A stretch of 64,000 nucleotides of DNA from Cymbidium sinense (Eukaryota; Streptophyta; Magnoliopsida; Asparagales; Orchidaceae): positions 89,609,737-89,673,736 of the forward strand of contig CM038228.1 in the NCBI GenBank assembly GCA_021442155.1, read 5' to 3'. The position numbers and the translations under genes were made by a program. Below the pieces are notes generated by a model. That model saw only the letters and a list, made by a program, of their open reading frames with translations. It was not told the origin of the DNA and ran no database searches. Positions 37,213-49,354 of the stretch are shown in pieces. Each line of letters opens with the position of its first letter. Positions within the stretch are counted from its first letter, which is position 1.

Positions 37213-37900
37213 ATGAAAGAAAATTTACTAAATTCAAAATTAGAAGCACTCACTAAAAGGCTCGAAGAACTTGAAAGAATCTCCTCCCAAACCACGAACA
37301 AAATTTTCTCATGCTTAGAATTCTCACATTTAGAGGCTGAATAAATTGAGTTACAATAAGCCCATCAACTTGATGCTTCATATACAAAAAAGTAATATAA
37401 ATTAGCTTATCAATAAACATCTATATGCCTTTTCAATAGTCACTAGTTGTACTACGTGACAGACTGGATGAATCAAAATGGGCTAAATACTTTACGGGAT
37501 TCATGACTTTACAAGCTCGTCAACAAACACGAGTGGAGTCCTATTTAAGTTTGAGAATCCAGTGAATTTGAAACTAAACAAATATTATTTCAATGGATTG
37601 AACAAGAGTTGAAACGTCTTATGCCACCGAATTGGTAATTCATATCTACAAGCGGACAGAAGGCGTTAGGCTTCAAATTAAACATTACACGTACTACGAG
37701 ACATATTTTTGCAAACATTGTGCTTTAAAATCTATGTAAATACTTAAAAAAATGGACTCGTGACATAAACTTTGTAGTAATGTTACACTTAATTTAAGTT
37801 CCTTGAAATACGTGCGAGCCTTCAAATGAAATTGAAGTGCTTACATGGATCATAAAATAACTATGTATTCAATCTTTTTGGCATCTACACGTATGTGAGT
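37213..37900 (+). pseudogene. Unrecognised decayed coding-like segment
   Basis: Starts with a 43-codon open stretch predicting a coiled coil (LEALTKRLEELERISSQ) and continues through stops into protein-like phrases in a shifting frame, such as FQWIEQELKRLMPPNW and LGFKLNITRTTRHIFANI, then KKWTRDINFVVMLHL. The average looks more protein-like than its surroundings and suggests an old retroelement or pararetroviral remnant. No diagnostic motif (protease, RT, zinc knuckle) was seen, so no family is assigned. Confidence 0.3.
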
Positions 37901-40900
37901 ATTTTAAGAGATTAATTTTCCAAGATTCCTAAGAGTTTAAAATAATCACCGTAAGCACGACATTATCTTGAATCTTAAACTTAATACAGGATCTTTGCGG
38001 GTTGATCTCGGTTGGAGTCTTGGGGAAGTTAAAATTAATAAAATCTAAAATCTAATGATGTTATTATAATATATTTAACCTAATAAATATCGAGAAAGTA
38101 ATTACGTATTAATCAGATTTGATCTCTATTATTAAATTAATAGAGTAGATAGGATTTGAAAATAAATAATGAATCACCATGATGATGCCTGTGTTGAATG
38201 GTGATTTCAATAGAATGGGATATTTAATTAAAATGTGATTAATTTAAATCAAATTTAATTAAGTATCGAAAATACTTAAATAAATTCAACCATTAAAAGC
38301 TTAAAATAAATTCCATTCAATCAACTTTCCATTTGTTTGAGGAGATGATAAATTAAAACTTCAGCTCGTAAAGAGTCAATGTCAAATCAGTGTTTCTTAT
38401 ATTCACTCTCAATCAATCTCGTATAAGGGCGTGGTGTCCTTTCATTGCGTGGCTTGAGGTAGCTCCGTATGATGCGATTCTGAGTCTTGATTGGGTGGTT
38501 TGTCAAAAAGTTATTATATTACGATCACCGTAGTATGCTCACGATGCTCATTTGAGTTGTGAATCATAGGATATCTGATGGAAGACAAAAATCTTAAGTA
38601 TCTTGATAACCTCGGTCTGATTTCTTGGATGATGTAACGTGTGTTGTTGATAAGGATTCCGTCGGGTTGTTCATCTCTACGGCCAAGTAGAGGGATAATG
38701 ACGGTCAGGATCGAAATAAATCAGGATTTAGATGCATCATCATTCCCCAATCATCCTTTAAGCTAATGATGATGAATTTCATAAATTATAAATCCCAAAT
38801 TTTAAACTACGTATTCTTCTTATCGCTACGTTAAGCGATCAACTATCGAAAGTTTTCTCTCGGCGTTGAGAGGTAATTATAAGTGTTTGCCATAGAAATG
38901 GAACCGGATCTAAAGTTCTCACAAAATGAGGGTGAAATCTCGGGTAGTGTCTACTATTTCATCCACGAAGAATCTGGACATTTTAAATCACACTCTTGAT
39001 ATATCGAGAGATGGCAATTTTGAGACTAGTCATTAGATTAGTTAGATGCTTATCATATAGTAGCAGCGAATAGAGTTTAAAAATTTATAAAATTTATCAT
39101 TTACCTTAAAGTGCATATTAGGAAAATAGTGATGCCCTTGATCAAAATCCCATAGTTCCATCTCGGGTCATCGTGGTATTTACTTAGAGTGAGTGAGGCC
39201 TCTTAAAGGATCCTTTATTTTGCCATAGTTATGTCGTCCAAAAGATCTTATAGACCTGAGGTGGTGTTTGTTTAAGGAGACAATCTTAAGTCTATTTTAG
39301 CTAATAGAGGACATTTTGCCTTATTAAATACATTATATACAGCTCAAGAAGTAAAGTTACTATGGAACATATGAGATACAATCGTGATCGTAATTTAATG
39401 GTGTCATTTGACGGCAAATCACTCGGTCATTGGGCTCTAATTATAACCGTAATTTATGTTGTGTCATTTATAGCAATACCACACGAACAAAAGACATGCC
39501 ACATCTTTACTGGCATAAGATTATTCGAGCGTGAAATAATAATATAGTTGATTTGATATTGACTCATTTGTTAGTTAACGTTTCTTTAAATTGTCACCCT
39601 TGACAAACAGTGGGGAAGGATCAATGGACTTTGCTTTAAGTTTTAAATGATATATTTTATCATATTAACATTTTTTGATATATATATATATATATATATA
39701 ATCATATATATATATATGACTTAATCATTTTCTTATTTTTTAGCAAAAGATTGAGTCTAAGGTTAGTATTTTAAGAGTTTAGATTTGATATGATTTAACA
39801 TTAATACTTTAGAATTTTAAAATTAATACCTCTCGTTGAAATTTACAATAAACATGGCGATTATTAGGGTATTTAGAGATAGTCGTCTCTTAGTTATTTG
39901 ATCAAATTAGTTTCTCAAATAAAGAGAGTTATAGCAACTAATAACTTATCTGCAATTATATGATATAATTAGCTTCTCAGAGATTCTTTTAAGGAGAGAA
40001 TACTATAAAAATATCGTTAAGTTTTATAAACATGGACCTAGTCCAGGCCCAAAATCAATCCTCACAATATCTTCGGACACTAAATTTAGGCATGTAACAC
40101 ATATATGAGGCTAGTTATTTCAATTTTAGATATCTTCACATATTTGTTTATTCATTTCTTAAAGCATCTGTACATATTTTGAGGCGTTTATAAAATCTCC
40201 ATAATGCATCTGAATATCCTATTTTAAGTTATTTGGACGAGTAATAAAAAATCAAGTTTAAATATTATGTTGTCTTATAGCGAATGCACTATTTCATCAT
40301 TCAAATTATTTACATGTATTTTGATATAATGAGATCGAATACGAATTGCATAATACATGTAAATGTTATATCCATTCATTTCAAAGCTTGCATAGTGGTG
40401 ATAAATAATATGTTTGGAGCCAAAATTTGCTACAAAGTCCCACAAAATATTACAATATCTCACAATATCAATAAATGTTCTTACAAGATCTCTCTCAATA
40501 AATAATCTCTTCAGGATATTTTCATTAATATGTGATATCCAAAACATTCCTATAGACTAAAAAAAATGAGTGAGTTAAAAAAATACATTTAAAGAGGAAA
40601 TCAACCATATATAGTAAAAATTTTATTACGTGGAAACTTAGCTCCACAATTTCAATAATTAGAAACCAAAAGCTGCCTTTATTCTGTGGAACGCTAATTT
40701 TGTATGTTTGGAAAAACTATCATGACTTTTCTAGAAGCCAGTCTTCTTTAACTTTGTGGTAGAGTAAAAATTATAGTCTCCTTTAATGCAAAATCTGTTC
40801 ATGATTTTCCATCATACATGCTGGTGAATAAATGCAACTTTATCAATCATTGTTGGCAGGAGGAATTAACTTTTGGAAACTGTATGTATCCTTTTTACAT

Positions 40901-40982
40901 AAAACTGTACAATTAATTTAGTTTATTCAGTTGGCATATCGACTGAAAATTTATTTAAGATTTTTCACATTTATTCCTTCAG
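37901..40982. other. Right part of intron 3, nothing firm
   Basis: Mixed AT-rich sequence. The section 39,380-39,600 is related to 44,030-44,260, so both may be parts of one dispersed repeat. No gene recognised. Confidence 0.35.
39679..39718. repeat. (AT)n microsatellite
   Basis: About 40 bases of alternating AT with one short interruption. Confidence 0.85.
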
Positions 40983-41084
40983 GCTATTACTAAGAAGGGT
41001 GGAACTTTTCTTGAGGCTCCAGTTTCTGGCAGCAAAAAACCAGCTGAAGATGGTCAGTTAATCATACTAGCTGCTGGTGACAAG
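40983..41084 (+). CDS. GLYR1: GLYR1-like exon 4
   Basis: Encodes 34 residues from [18 protein letters not shown] to LAAGDK. It carries the highly conserved substrate-binding segment [15 protein letters not shown]. Acceptor CTTCAG|GCT and donor AAG|GTGAGG, phase 0. Preceded by an 8.9-kb intron. Confidence 0.85.
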
Positions 41085-44000
41085 GTGAGGATATATTTCT
41101 CTTTATTTCCATTACAGAGATGATTTCCAATACTTGAGCGCTTATTTAGACAATGATTTGAATATATTGAATTTTGTCCCTAGAAAATTAGATTCAGTTA
41201 GGTATGTGCATTGTTTGAATAAAATCAAACCAAAACAATCTTATTTGATGAATTTGGTTTAGTTGTTAAAATATATGTTCAGTTATTTGTTGTAATTTTA
41301 TTTTTGGTTATTGATTCGGTTTTGGTTTTAAACCGATTAAATAAAATTAATTATATTAAATTTTCTTCTTTTAAGTTAAAGATAATTAAATTCAATTTTC
41401 AAGTTAATTATATTTAATTCATCTAAAATCGAACTGAACCAACTAAATTAAAGTTCGATTTATTTTAAATTGTTTAAAAAATAATTTCATCAGTTCCATT
41501 TTCTTGAATTTTGCAATTGGAACCAATTAGTTTACTAATGTGTAAACTAAACCATTTAAACTGACTAAATGTACATCTTTAGATTCAATGATTTAAAGGC
41601 AGGTAGATTTGCACAGTTCAAAAGAAACACCAGCCCCTTGTCTCCTCACATACGCCCCTCTTTTGTTACATCATGTGTCTTTTCTTGGATCTCTTATTTT
41701 CCATTACAATTCATCATATATTTCATGACCAGTGTTTGAAAAATATATAACATTAAGCATTTTTTTTTCAATTTAGTATTTGTATCATGCTTTTTGGTAT
41801 TCAATAAAAAATACTTCAAATTGTATGCAAAAAATTGATTTAAGTCTTTTGAGCCATGGAAGGGTTGTGCTCAAGTCAATTTGGGTTTAATGGGCCTGCT
41901 AGTGCTGAGCTGCCCGTCATGAATTTATGTGGGAATGCATATTAGTCACATTTTTGGGTTATATTTGTCAATTCTAAGATTATAATGGGTGCAGGTCCAC
42001 TTAGATTGAGTGTGTTGTAGATAAAGTTTCATCTTGGGTTTGCCTGGGACTAATTGGGGGGGTTAGTTCACCCAAGGACAGGAGTATTTGATAGTTTTCA
42101 GACTAGGTTAGGGCTTGAGAGTGAAGATCAATGGGGATGCTGCTATCAACTGATTAGATGTTGTCTTGGGACAACAGTGGTTGGACTATTTTAATAAGAT
42201 GCTCTTTAGTCAATTTGAGATCATAGATTACTAGACCCTTTTAGAGGTTAATAAGTGTTCTGCAAAGTGAACTCAAGAGATTTCCTTTCATATCCCACAC
42301 CCATATGCCAATAAGCCACACCTAGCTGAATGGAATCCCCTTCAGATCAAACCACAGCTTCTAATTTTCAGGATTCTTTGTGAATTCCCTGTAGAAAATA
42401 GACAACAAAACTAGTAGCTATGATTTCAGGTGGAACGAAACAATATGCAGCAAAAGAACAAATACGATCATCATCGGGAAGTATGCTGTTTACAAGAACA
42501 ACTAAAATTATCTTTTTTTTATCGAAATTTCAACCTCCTGTTTGAATTTCTTGACTGGAAATTCGTGAACATTGCTGGAAAACCACTGATCTTTCAACAT
42601 GAGAAACAATTCTACCTGAAACAAGGTTTGGATGACTGCATATGCTACCTAAGAACTCCCTGGATACTTCCCCGCTGGAATCCTCTACAACAGGCGCTGA
42701 AGTTCAAGGCTGCAGTTGGTAATCTAGGCCTTCCACTGCTGAAATAGTGGTTTGAATTCTTACCAGCAGGATCCTTTGCTGGAGGAAGAATTCAAACTCA
42801 AGAGGTGGTTGGAGAGAGGATGGGAGGAGTCCATCTTGGTAAGACTCTTGTCCCATATGGATTCCCTTCATCCAAACTCTCCAACAAGGTGAAATCCACC
42901 AAAAGAACTATGGAATCCACCCTAGAAAAACTTCAGGATAACCTGAAATATAACACTCAACAAAAGACCCTTCCCCCTCTCATAATGAAGGTATTTATAG
43001 ACTTTAAGAGAAAAGTACCCACCCTCATGAAAAATTACTAAAATGCTCTAAGTAAAGAAAGACACTAAATCTAAAATTAATTAAATAATTAAAGGAACCT
43101 AACCTAAAGAAGACACGCTGTATCAATAGGATTATTGAGTGAAAGGTTTGGCATAATCTACTTCTAAAGATAGCCTTATAATGATATAATAAAGATCATT
43201 AAACCAATATTATAATCATCCACCAAATGTAAATCAAACATGAATTTTTGAATTATCTTACATTTGGGTTGGCCAAAGAGATAATGCCAACAATAAAAAA
43301 AGTGAGTGGTCAAACAAGCATATTAATCTTCTCTTTAGCGTAGATGAAAGCCTGTTTGTCTTGATATGTGGATGGTTGATTTTATTGAAGTGTCATTATA
43401 TTTTGGCGAATAAATAAAAGGAAGTGGTTGGATGGAGAACAATGTAACCTTGAAACATTTAATCCACCAACTGCATTGGCTAAGGATCAAGGAGGTTTGG
43501 CAATTGTGGGCTCCAAAAATTGTTACTCTTTGATTGAACAAGAGTAGATTTATTAGTGAAATTTTTGAAAGAGATGAATTTATTTTATTTGTGGATTAAG
43601 TACTACCAGAGATTTCATCCTCATTTTGTACTTTAGATCGATTCTAGGTTTTCCATAAGTGCAAGCACTTATGGTTAATTACTCCTCTCAAATTGGAGAG
43701 AGAACTTTTGATTAAAATTTAAGCCTAATTAACATATAGTATAAGTAGGTAGAGTATCATTTATTCATGAAATTCATCATTTATTAATTTAAACCATATA
43801 GTTAATGGAATGATGACGTCTCGATTAAGATCCCATGGTTTTCATCGCTATCGTTACTACTTGGTTAGAAGAAGTCGGCCCGATCGAAGAATTATTTCCG
43901 TAGATGTCAAATTGGCCTATAGGCGGTGGTGTTTGTAGTGTCGTAAATTACTTTAGCTTATAGAAACTTATACATATCAAATATATTATAATTCATAACT

Positions 44001-45560
44001 CAAAGAAGCGTTGAGGACATATACTGATCGTGATTGTAATATAGTAGAGTCATTTAGGAGTCAAATCACCCGATCAGAGAACTCTGGTAGTAACCACATT
44101 TTATGTGATGTCATTTATGGGCGAATCGCGATGTGAGGATCTTGATCAGCGTCTTTATTAGCGTGAGATTATTTAAGTTTGAGCGTATTTTATTTGACTT
44201 GGCATTATTTGTGAAAAAATTTTCTTAATTTATTATCCCCAGCGATGGCGATGTGGATGAATTATTTTAAGTTATTTAAAGATTGAATTTCATTTTACTT
44301 GAATTTGCATTTAATTGAAGCTTAATTTCATGTTAACTTAGTTCAATTTAAAATTCAAATAGCTTTCGATGAAAATATCTCCTCCGGTTGAAATTTGCAA
44401 TCAACACGACCATCATCGGGATAAACCAACCAACTTTCTTATTTGCGGATTAGACCATTTTATGAACTACGAGAGAATTTAAAATTTTATATTTTGAATT
44501 TATTTGATAATTTCCATCAATGCTTTGAAGATTTTAATATCTTCTTGAAGATTTGAATGCTATCCCTAGGGAGACCTTATCAACTTTACTTAGCAAAGGA
44601 TCAAGTTCATAATGTTTGAAACCAATCTTATCAACTCTTATTTTTATGTGAAAGATGATCGAATTGGTTGAATGAGATTTGCAATGACTTAGACTGATCT
44701 AAATTTTCAACCTGCGCAGCATTATCAAACCTTATAATTAAATATGTAATATATTAGTGAACACTGCGATTTATATATCTTATATCTTATATAGACGTTG
44801 AGTTTAGGTATTTTGTTATGTGTGGGTTCGTATATTTTAAAACACTTGTATTGGAAAGATAAAGTTGAATTGAAAGTTACTTATATATTCAGAATTCATC
44901 TCTCTCAAATAATTACACAAATTCTAAAGCATTTGAATTGAGTGTTATTTGACTCCATAATTTGTGCAAGGTTGACATACTTGAATCTCATTTAGAAGTT
45001 AAATCAATGACTATGTAATACATTAGCATGAATGTAGTGCGGATCCAATGGCATTCAAGGCATTTTAGATTTTTTTACAATTTGAAATAGCATATCACAA
45101 TTATATTTGCTTCTTTAATAGTTAAATTTGAAGGATTGAAGGCTATTTCTTATGTTTATTAATAAACCTTCAAATTCATTGTAGATTTTCTAATGAATTC
45201 TTTGATTGCTCTTAATTTATTTGAAATGAAATTGTGACAAGTATAATATTCATTAGAATGCTTCTATATACTCAATAATGAGTTACTAAAATTAATATAA
45301 ATGCTTTATATATTTATTTGAATTGCATTTATATTTTAAAGTTTTATGCTTCAATCTCATTTTATTTTTGATTTCGATTAAATTAAAATTTAGCAGGCCC
45401 CTTTTTTATTTTCAAATTTGATGATTTGAATTTAATTTGAAATCAACTTAATTTTCAATTTGAAGTTTCAATTATCATTTTATTTTATCTTGTCTTGATT
45501 TGTTCCAATTTAATTTTATCTAAGATCAAATAAAATTTCAACATTATTTCGACTTAGCAA
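41085..45560. other. Left part of the 11.9-kb intron; no exon 5 seen
   Basis: I searched by eye on the + strand for the missing GLYR1 exon (words for FDVLGK, NGAKMK, VNMIMG) and found none. The stretch 42,420-43,060 is GC-richer, contains a 105-codon frame without recognisable family and a 'ggtatttatagac' TATA-like word near 42,988, and is perhaps part of an LTR. The rest is AT-rich. Confidence 0.4.
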
Positions 45561-45569
45561 TTCTAAGTT

Positions 45570-46780
45570 CCACAATTCTTTTTTTAGTGGGATAAGCACT
45601 CTTCCCCTTTGCACCGGATCCAAGATCGACACAGGGAGGATTATCATCTCTCGTCGGAATCAAGTTTGATGGCGGAGGCTTTCAAATTTCAAGATTCTTG
45701 AATTTTTGTAGAATTTGGGCATTAGGAATGCCTAAAATGTAATTAATGCGGTCATGTTCTTCTCTCTTGCTTTGCATACAAGATCGGTGGAGGAAGGATT
45801 TTCTTCTCTAGCCGGAACCAATTTTGATGGAGAAGGCTTTTAGATTTCAAGATTCTGAAATTTTTTACTTTCTTGATATGTTGGAACAACACAACGATCA
45901 TTTAAAAATTTGAGAATTTTATCATATTATTACTTTTGGCACGAAAATCTGAATGACTGCGCCACTAACTGTCACAAATTTTGAGGCAAAATGAGAGCAG
46001 GTTTTCGGCTTATTGGAGAAATTAAAAAAAAAAAAAAAAAAAGGAGAATCCGACGGGAGTTATTGCCGGTTCTGTTGGTTGGAATTGGATGAGAGGAAAT
46101 GAGGCATTAATATGAGAGTAGGAGGCTTTTGGCTTTGCTGTGTGACGTGGAAATGGAGATCAGCCAATAGGAAACAGGCAGGTCGAGTGGGTTACTACCG
46201 TCCCGGCTAGAGTAATTTGGCTGGAAGGAATGGTGGCCGGCGGGAAGGACTGGACGGCTGTCAGGAGGAATGCTTGCCGGCTGGAGGGCTGAGGCAATAT
46301 GGAAGGCTCGGTTTGAGGTGAGTATGGCCGGCACAGTGAAGATTAACTGTGGAGTCTTCGTCCTGGGATGGATAGGGGTCGGTGGGTTCTGTAGCACAGG
46401 GACGAGAAGAAGGATTTCGATTACAGCGGGTTCGGCTACAGAAAAAAAAAATATCGGGATTCTGTTATGGACCCCAGCTGACGGGAAGGTGGAGAACGGA
46501 ATTTTGAGTTGGCTGGTATGGGATTGCTGATCAGCTGTTGGCTGGAGCTAGGCTCTGGAGTTTCGGCTAGAGAGAGAGATGAGAATTGCGGGTAAAGAGG
46601 TCGGTGGGATTAGGATTCTCCTTTGGGAGGATTTTTTTTTTTATCCGAGACAGAGAGAGAGTGAGAGAGAGAATAGGGAGGAGATTCCAGAACTCGGTTT
46701 TGGAAGAATAATGAGGAGAAATTTTGGGATTTTAAAATTCAACATCAAAATTGGAGCTTATTTTGGAGGAAATTTAATTT
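45570..46780 (-). mobile_element. Possible minus-strand LTR with PBS-like site
   Basis: On the minus strand 46,500-46,050 reads like a promoter region, with CCAAT-type and CCACGTCA words and a TATTAA box. It leads to AAAATTTGTGACAGTTAG followed by TGGCGCAGTCATTCAG (about 45,953-45,968), which resembles an LTR end and primer-binding site. A near-repeat pair (45,600-45,720 and 45,778-45,870) sits just inside. A poly(A/T) tract lies at 46,023-46,041. No partner LTR or coding domain was found. Confidence 0.3.
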
Positions 46781-46789
46781 ATTAATTAC

Positions 46790-49350
46790 ATAATATATAG
46801 TTAGAGATTTTGAATTATTTCTGAAATAAATCTATCATCAAAATTGGGTTTAATAAATCTCTATATTTTAAATGACTTGATTGCATCAAAATTCATGCAA
46901 AATTTGCGAAATTGAATCCATATAATATGGATGTCTCTCTAAGCAAATTTGACATCTAAATGTATCGATCTGTTTTTTGATTTGAGATCATTTGGAGGAT
47001 TAACTTATGTGAATTCGAGCTTGATTAATGCGTCACACATTCCAAACTTTGCTATTTGCTCCACATTTAGCCGAATTGATCATGAAAGGTCTCATTTGAA
47101 AGGTTTTTCCGTTTCGGCGACAATGGTGCGACCCGTTTCGTGAAAGGAGCTCATTTGGATGTTGTCAAGTCCTCTTGATTCCGATTTGCACGAAATTAAC
47201 TGTGTAGTTTCTTTCTCCTCATCCGATGGCAATTAATTGATGAGAGAGGTCAACCCTAATTAATTTTTATGTCTTGAACACATTGACGTAGTCAATTTTG
47301 TGATCAGAGGACATCTTGCTCAATTTTAGTTGCAATTGGTATGTTACAACTCCAATTTACTTGATACTGCGTTCGATCTCTGTCGATTTCAATATATTTG
47401 CTCAATTAACATGAAATTTATTTATAGGTCAACAATAATTTGAGATGCAATGATACAATAGGATGGAAGTAGGAGTTTTGTGAAGCAAAGAGTCATTAGG
47501 AAATGAGGTGGTAATGGGGACCTAATAAGGGTTCATTCATAGCCTTAGGTGTGTAATATCACGAAGGGGAGAATGAGTAGGGATCGATGGGAGGGAAGCT
47601 AACATGTGATGTCTAAAGAGGATGGTGACATAAGTGGCCTATATTTAGAGTGAGGGAATGGGAAGGTTAATTTAAGGGTGAAAATCAGTTCACAAGTGAG
47701 AGAGAAGGTAGGGTCATAGCTTTAGTTGGAGGGGACATCTGACTTGATAAATTAGCTCAAAATTGTGACAAAGGAAAAAGCATGGGTTCAAGGCAAGCTC
47801 AATGGGAGTGCTTAGAGGGAAGGTTAGCTTCAGATGAGATGAGAAAGGAGAGCATGAATGAGAAAAAGTTTTGCACATGGCACAAAAGCTATGAGGTGAG
47901 CGCCTACACTTGCGGGCATTTGGATGCGACAAAGCTATGGTAGTAAAGCCTCACTTGTCATATATGGGCGCAAGAAGTACAAGCATGGGAAGGGACTGCA
48001 AACTAATTAAGACTTATATAGAAAAATGGCATGGTAGGATTGCCAAGAGAAAAGCCCCTATTTTCACCAAGCTTCACTTAAGGTGGTCTTATTGAGTGTT
48101 TTTAGAATTTTGATGGATGCATGAGCCTCATGTTATCTTTAGTTTGTCTCATGTATTTTTTCTTTATACTAGTTGCCCTTGTTGTGGTGATATCTTGATG
48201 GTATATCAACTAACTCATTTGGATGTAGTCATATGACCTATTGTGTTGATGTCTTCTAGGATGATCTAAATCCTTTGAGCAAAAAATATCTTATGATTAA
48301 TCTTTTCTCTCTTTTTTTCTTATAGGAAGTCCTTAATTATTGTTCATTAATCCTAAAATGCATATATATAGAAGAAGCTAAAGGTGGAAAAAGGGAGTGT
48401 TATTGTTCACAGAATATTGATTTACAATTCACCAACTAGTAATTTTATGGGCAACTAGGTTTTGCATTGGGTTTGTGCTAATTTAGTTTTGATTTTGGGC
48501 TAGATAAAGTTAATTAGAATAGTATTAGGATGAGTTTAAATTTAAAGGATTGTTGCTAGCTTGTTGGATGAAATCAATGAGGTTCAGGAGGTAAGGTGTA
48601 GATATGTTAGTAATTTAATTTGGGTAGGTTGAGCTAATTATGTGATGATTAGGAAAGGTTTTTAAGAGTTTTTGGAGGAGAGAAGGAAAGCAAATGCTTA
48701 TGGTGGGTTAGAATTATGTTCATGTGAACAATAACTAACGAATTCGTGGGGAGTAGAAATGTTGTAATTTTGAGGGGAAAATGATAAGATCATAAGAATT
48801 AATGAAATTTGATCTCAATGAACATACTTATAAAATGATCCAAATTTGTAACTTTGATATCAATTTAATGTGGAATGACCATAAAATGATTATAATCTAT
48901 GATAAAGAAGGGGGAAAAGATTAGAATATTAAGAAATAATAGCCCTAGAGATTGCCTTTCCTATGAGGGTTTTTTATCTCATAGATGAAGAACATTCATA
49001 GTAAGAATCTAATTTTACCATCAAAACATACTTCAAACTCTATCTATATGTAAGTAGTAAAAGATTAATGAATTGTCAAATTGCTAACAAATTTGTGTTT
49101 GACTATAATATTCTTGAAATAGTGAAATGGCTTGATATCTTAAGATGTAAACTGGATTAATTGTCTATAACAAAATAAAATACACATTTTTATGTTCAAA
49201 TGACTTGGCCTAAGTACTAGACATGTTGATGATATTTAGAATTATTTGATCGTTTTGATTGGTAAAGGTAGACAAAATATTAATACTTGGCTTCTTTTTA
49301 TCATCTATTTTTCATTTTTATTTTTTTTTCATGTTTGATGAATTTTAAAA
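46790..49350. other. Intron sequence, nothing recognised
   Basis: No repeat family, RNA or coding motif recognised; open frames of 60-72 codons lack any family features. Confidence 0.45.
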
Positions 49351-49354
49351 CACT

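Noticed and set aside
42430..43041. Two consecutive frames (105 and 78 codons) considered as the missing GLYR1 exon or as a gene
   Set aside because: No GLYR1 motif and no known family. They are more likely part of an unidentified repeat.
46107..46530. Pair of opposite frames of 86-96 codons
   Set aside because: Composition-driven in a GC-rich promoter-like stretch; no domain or start context supports either.
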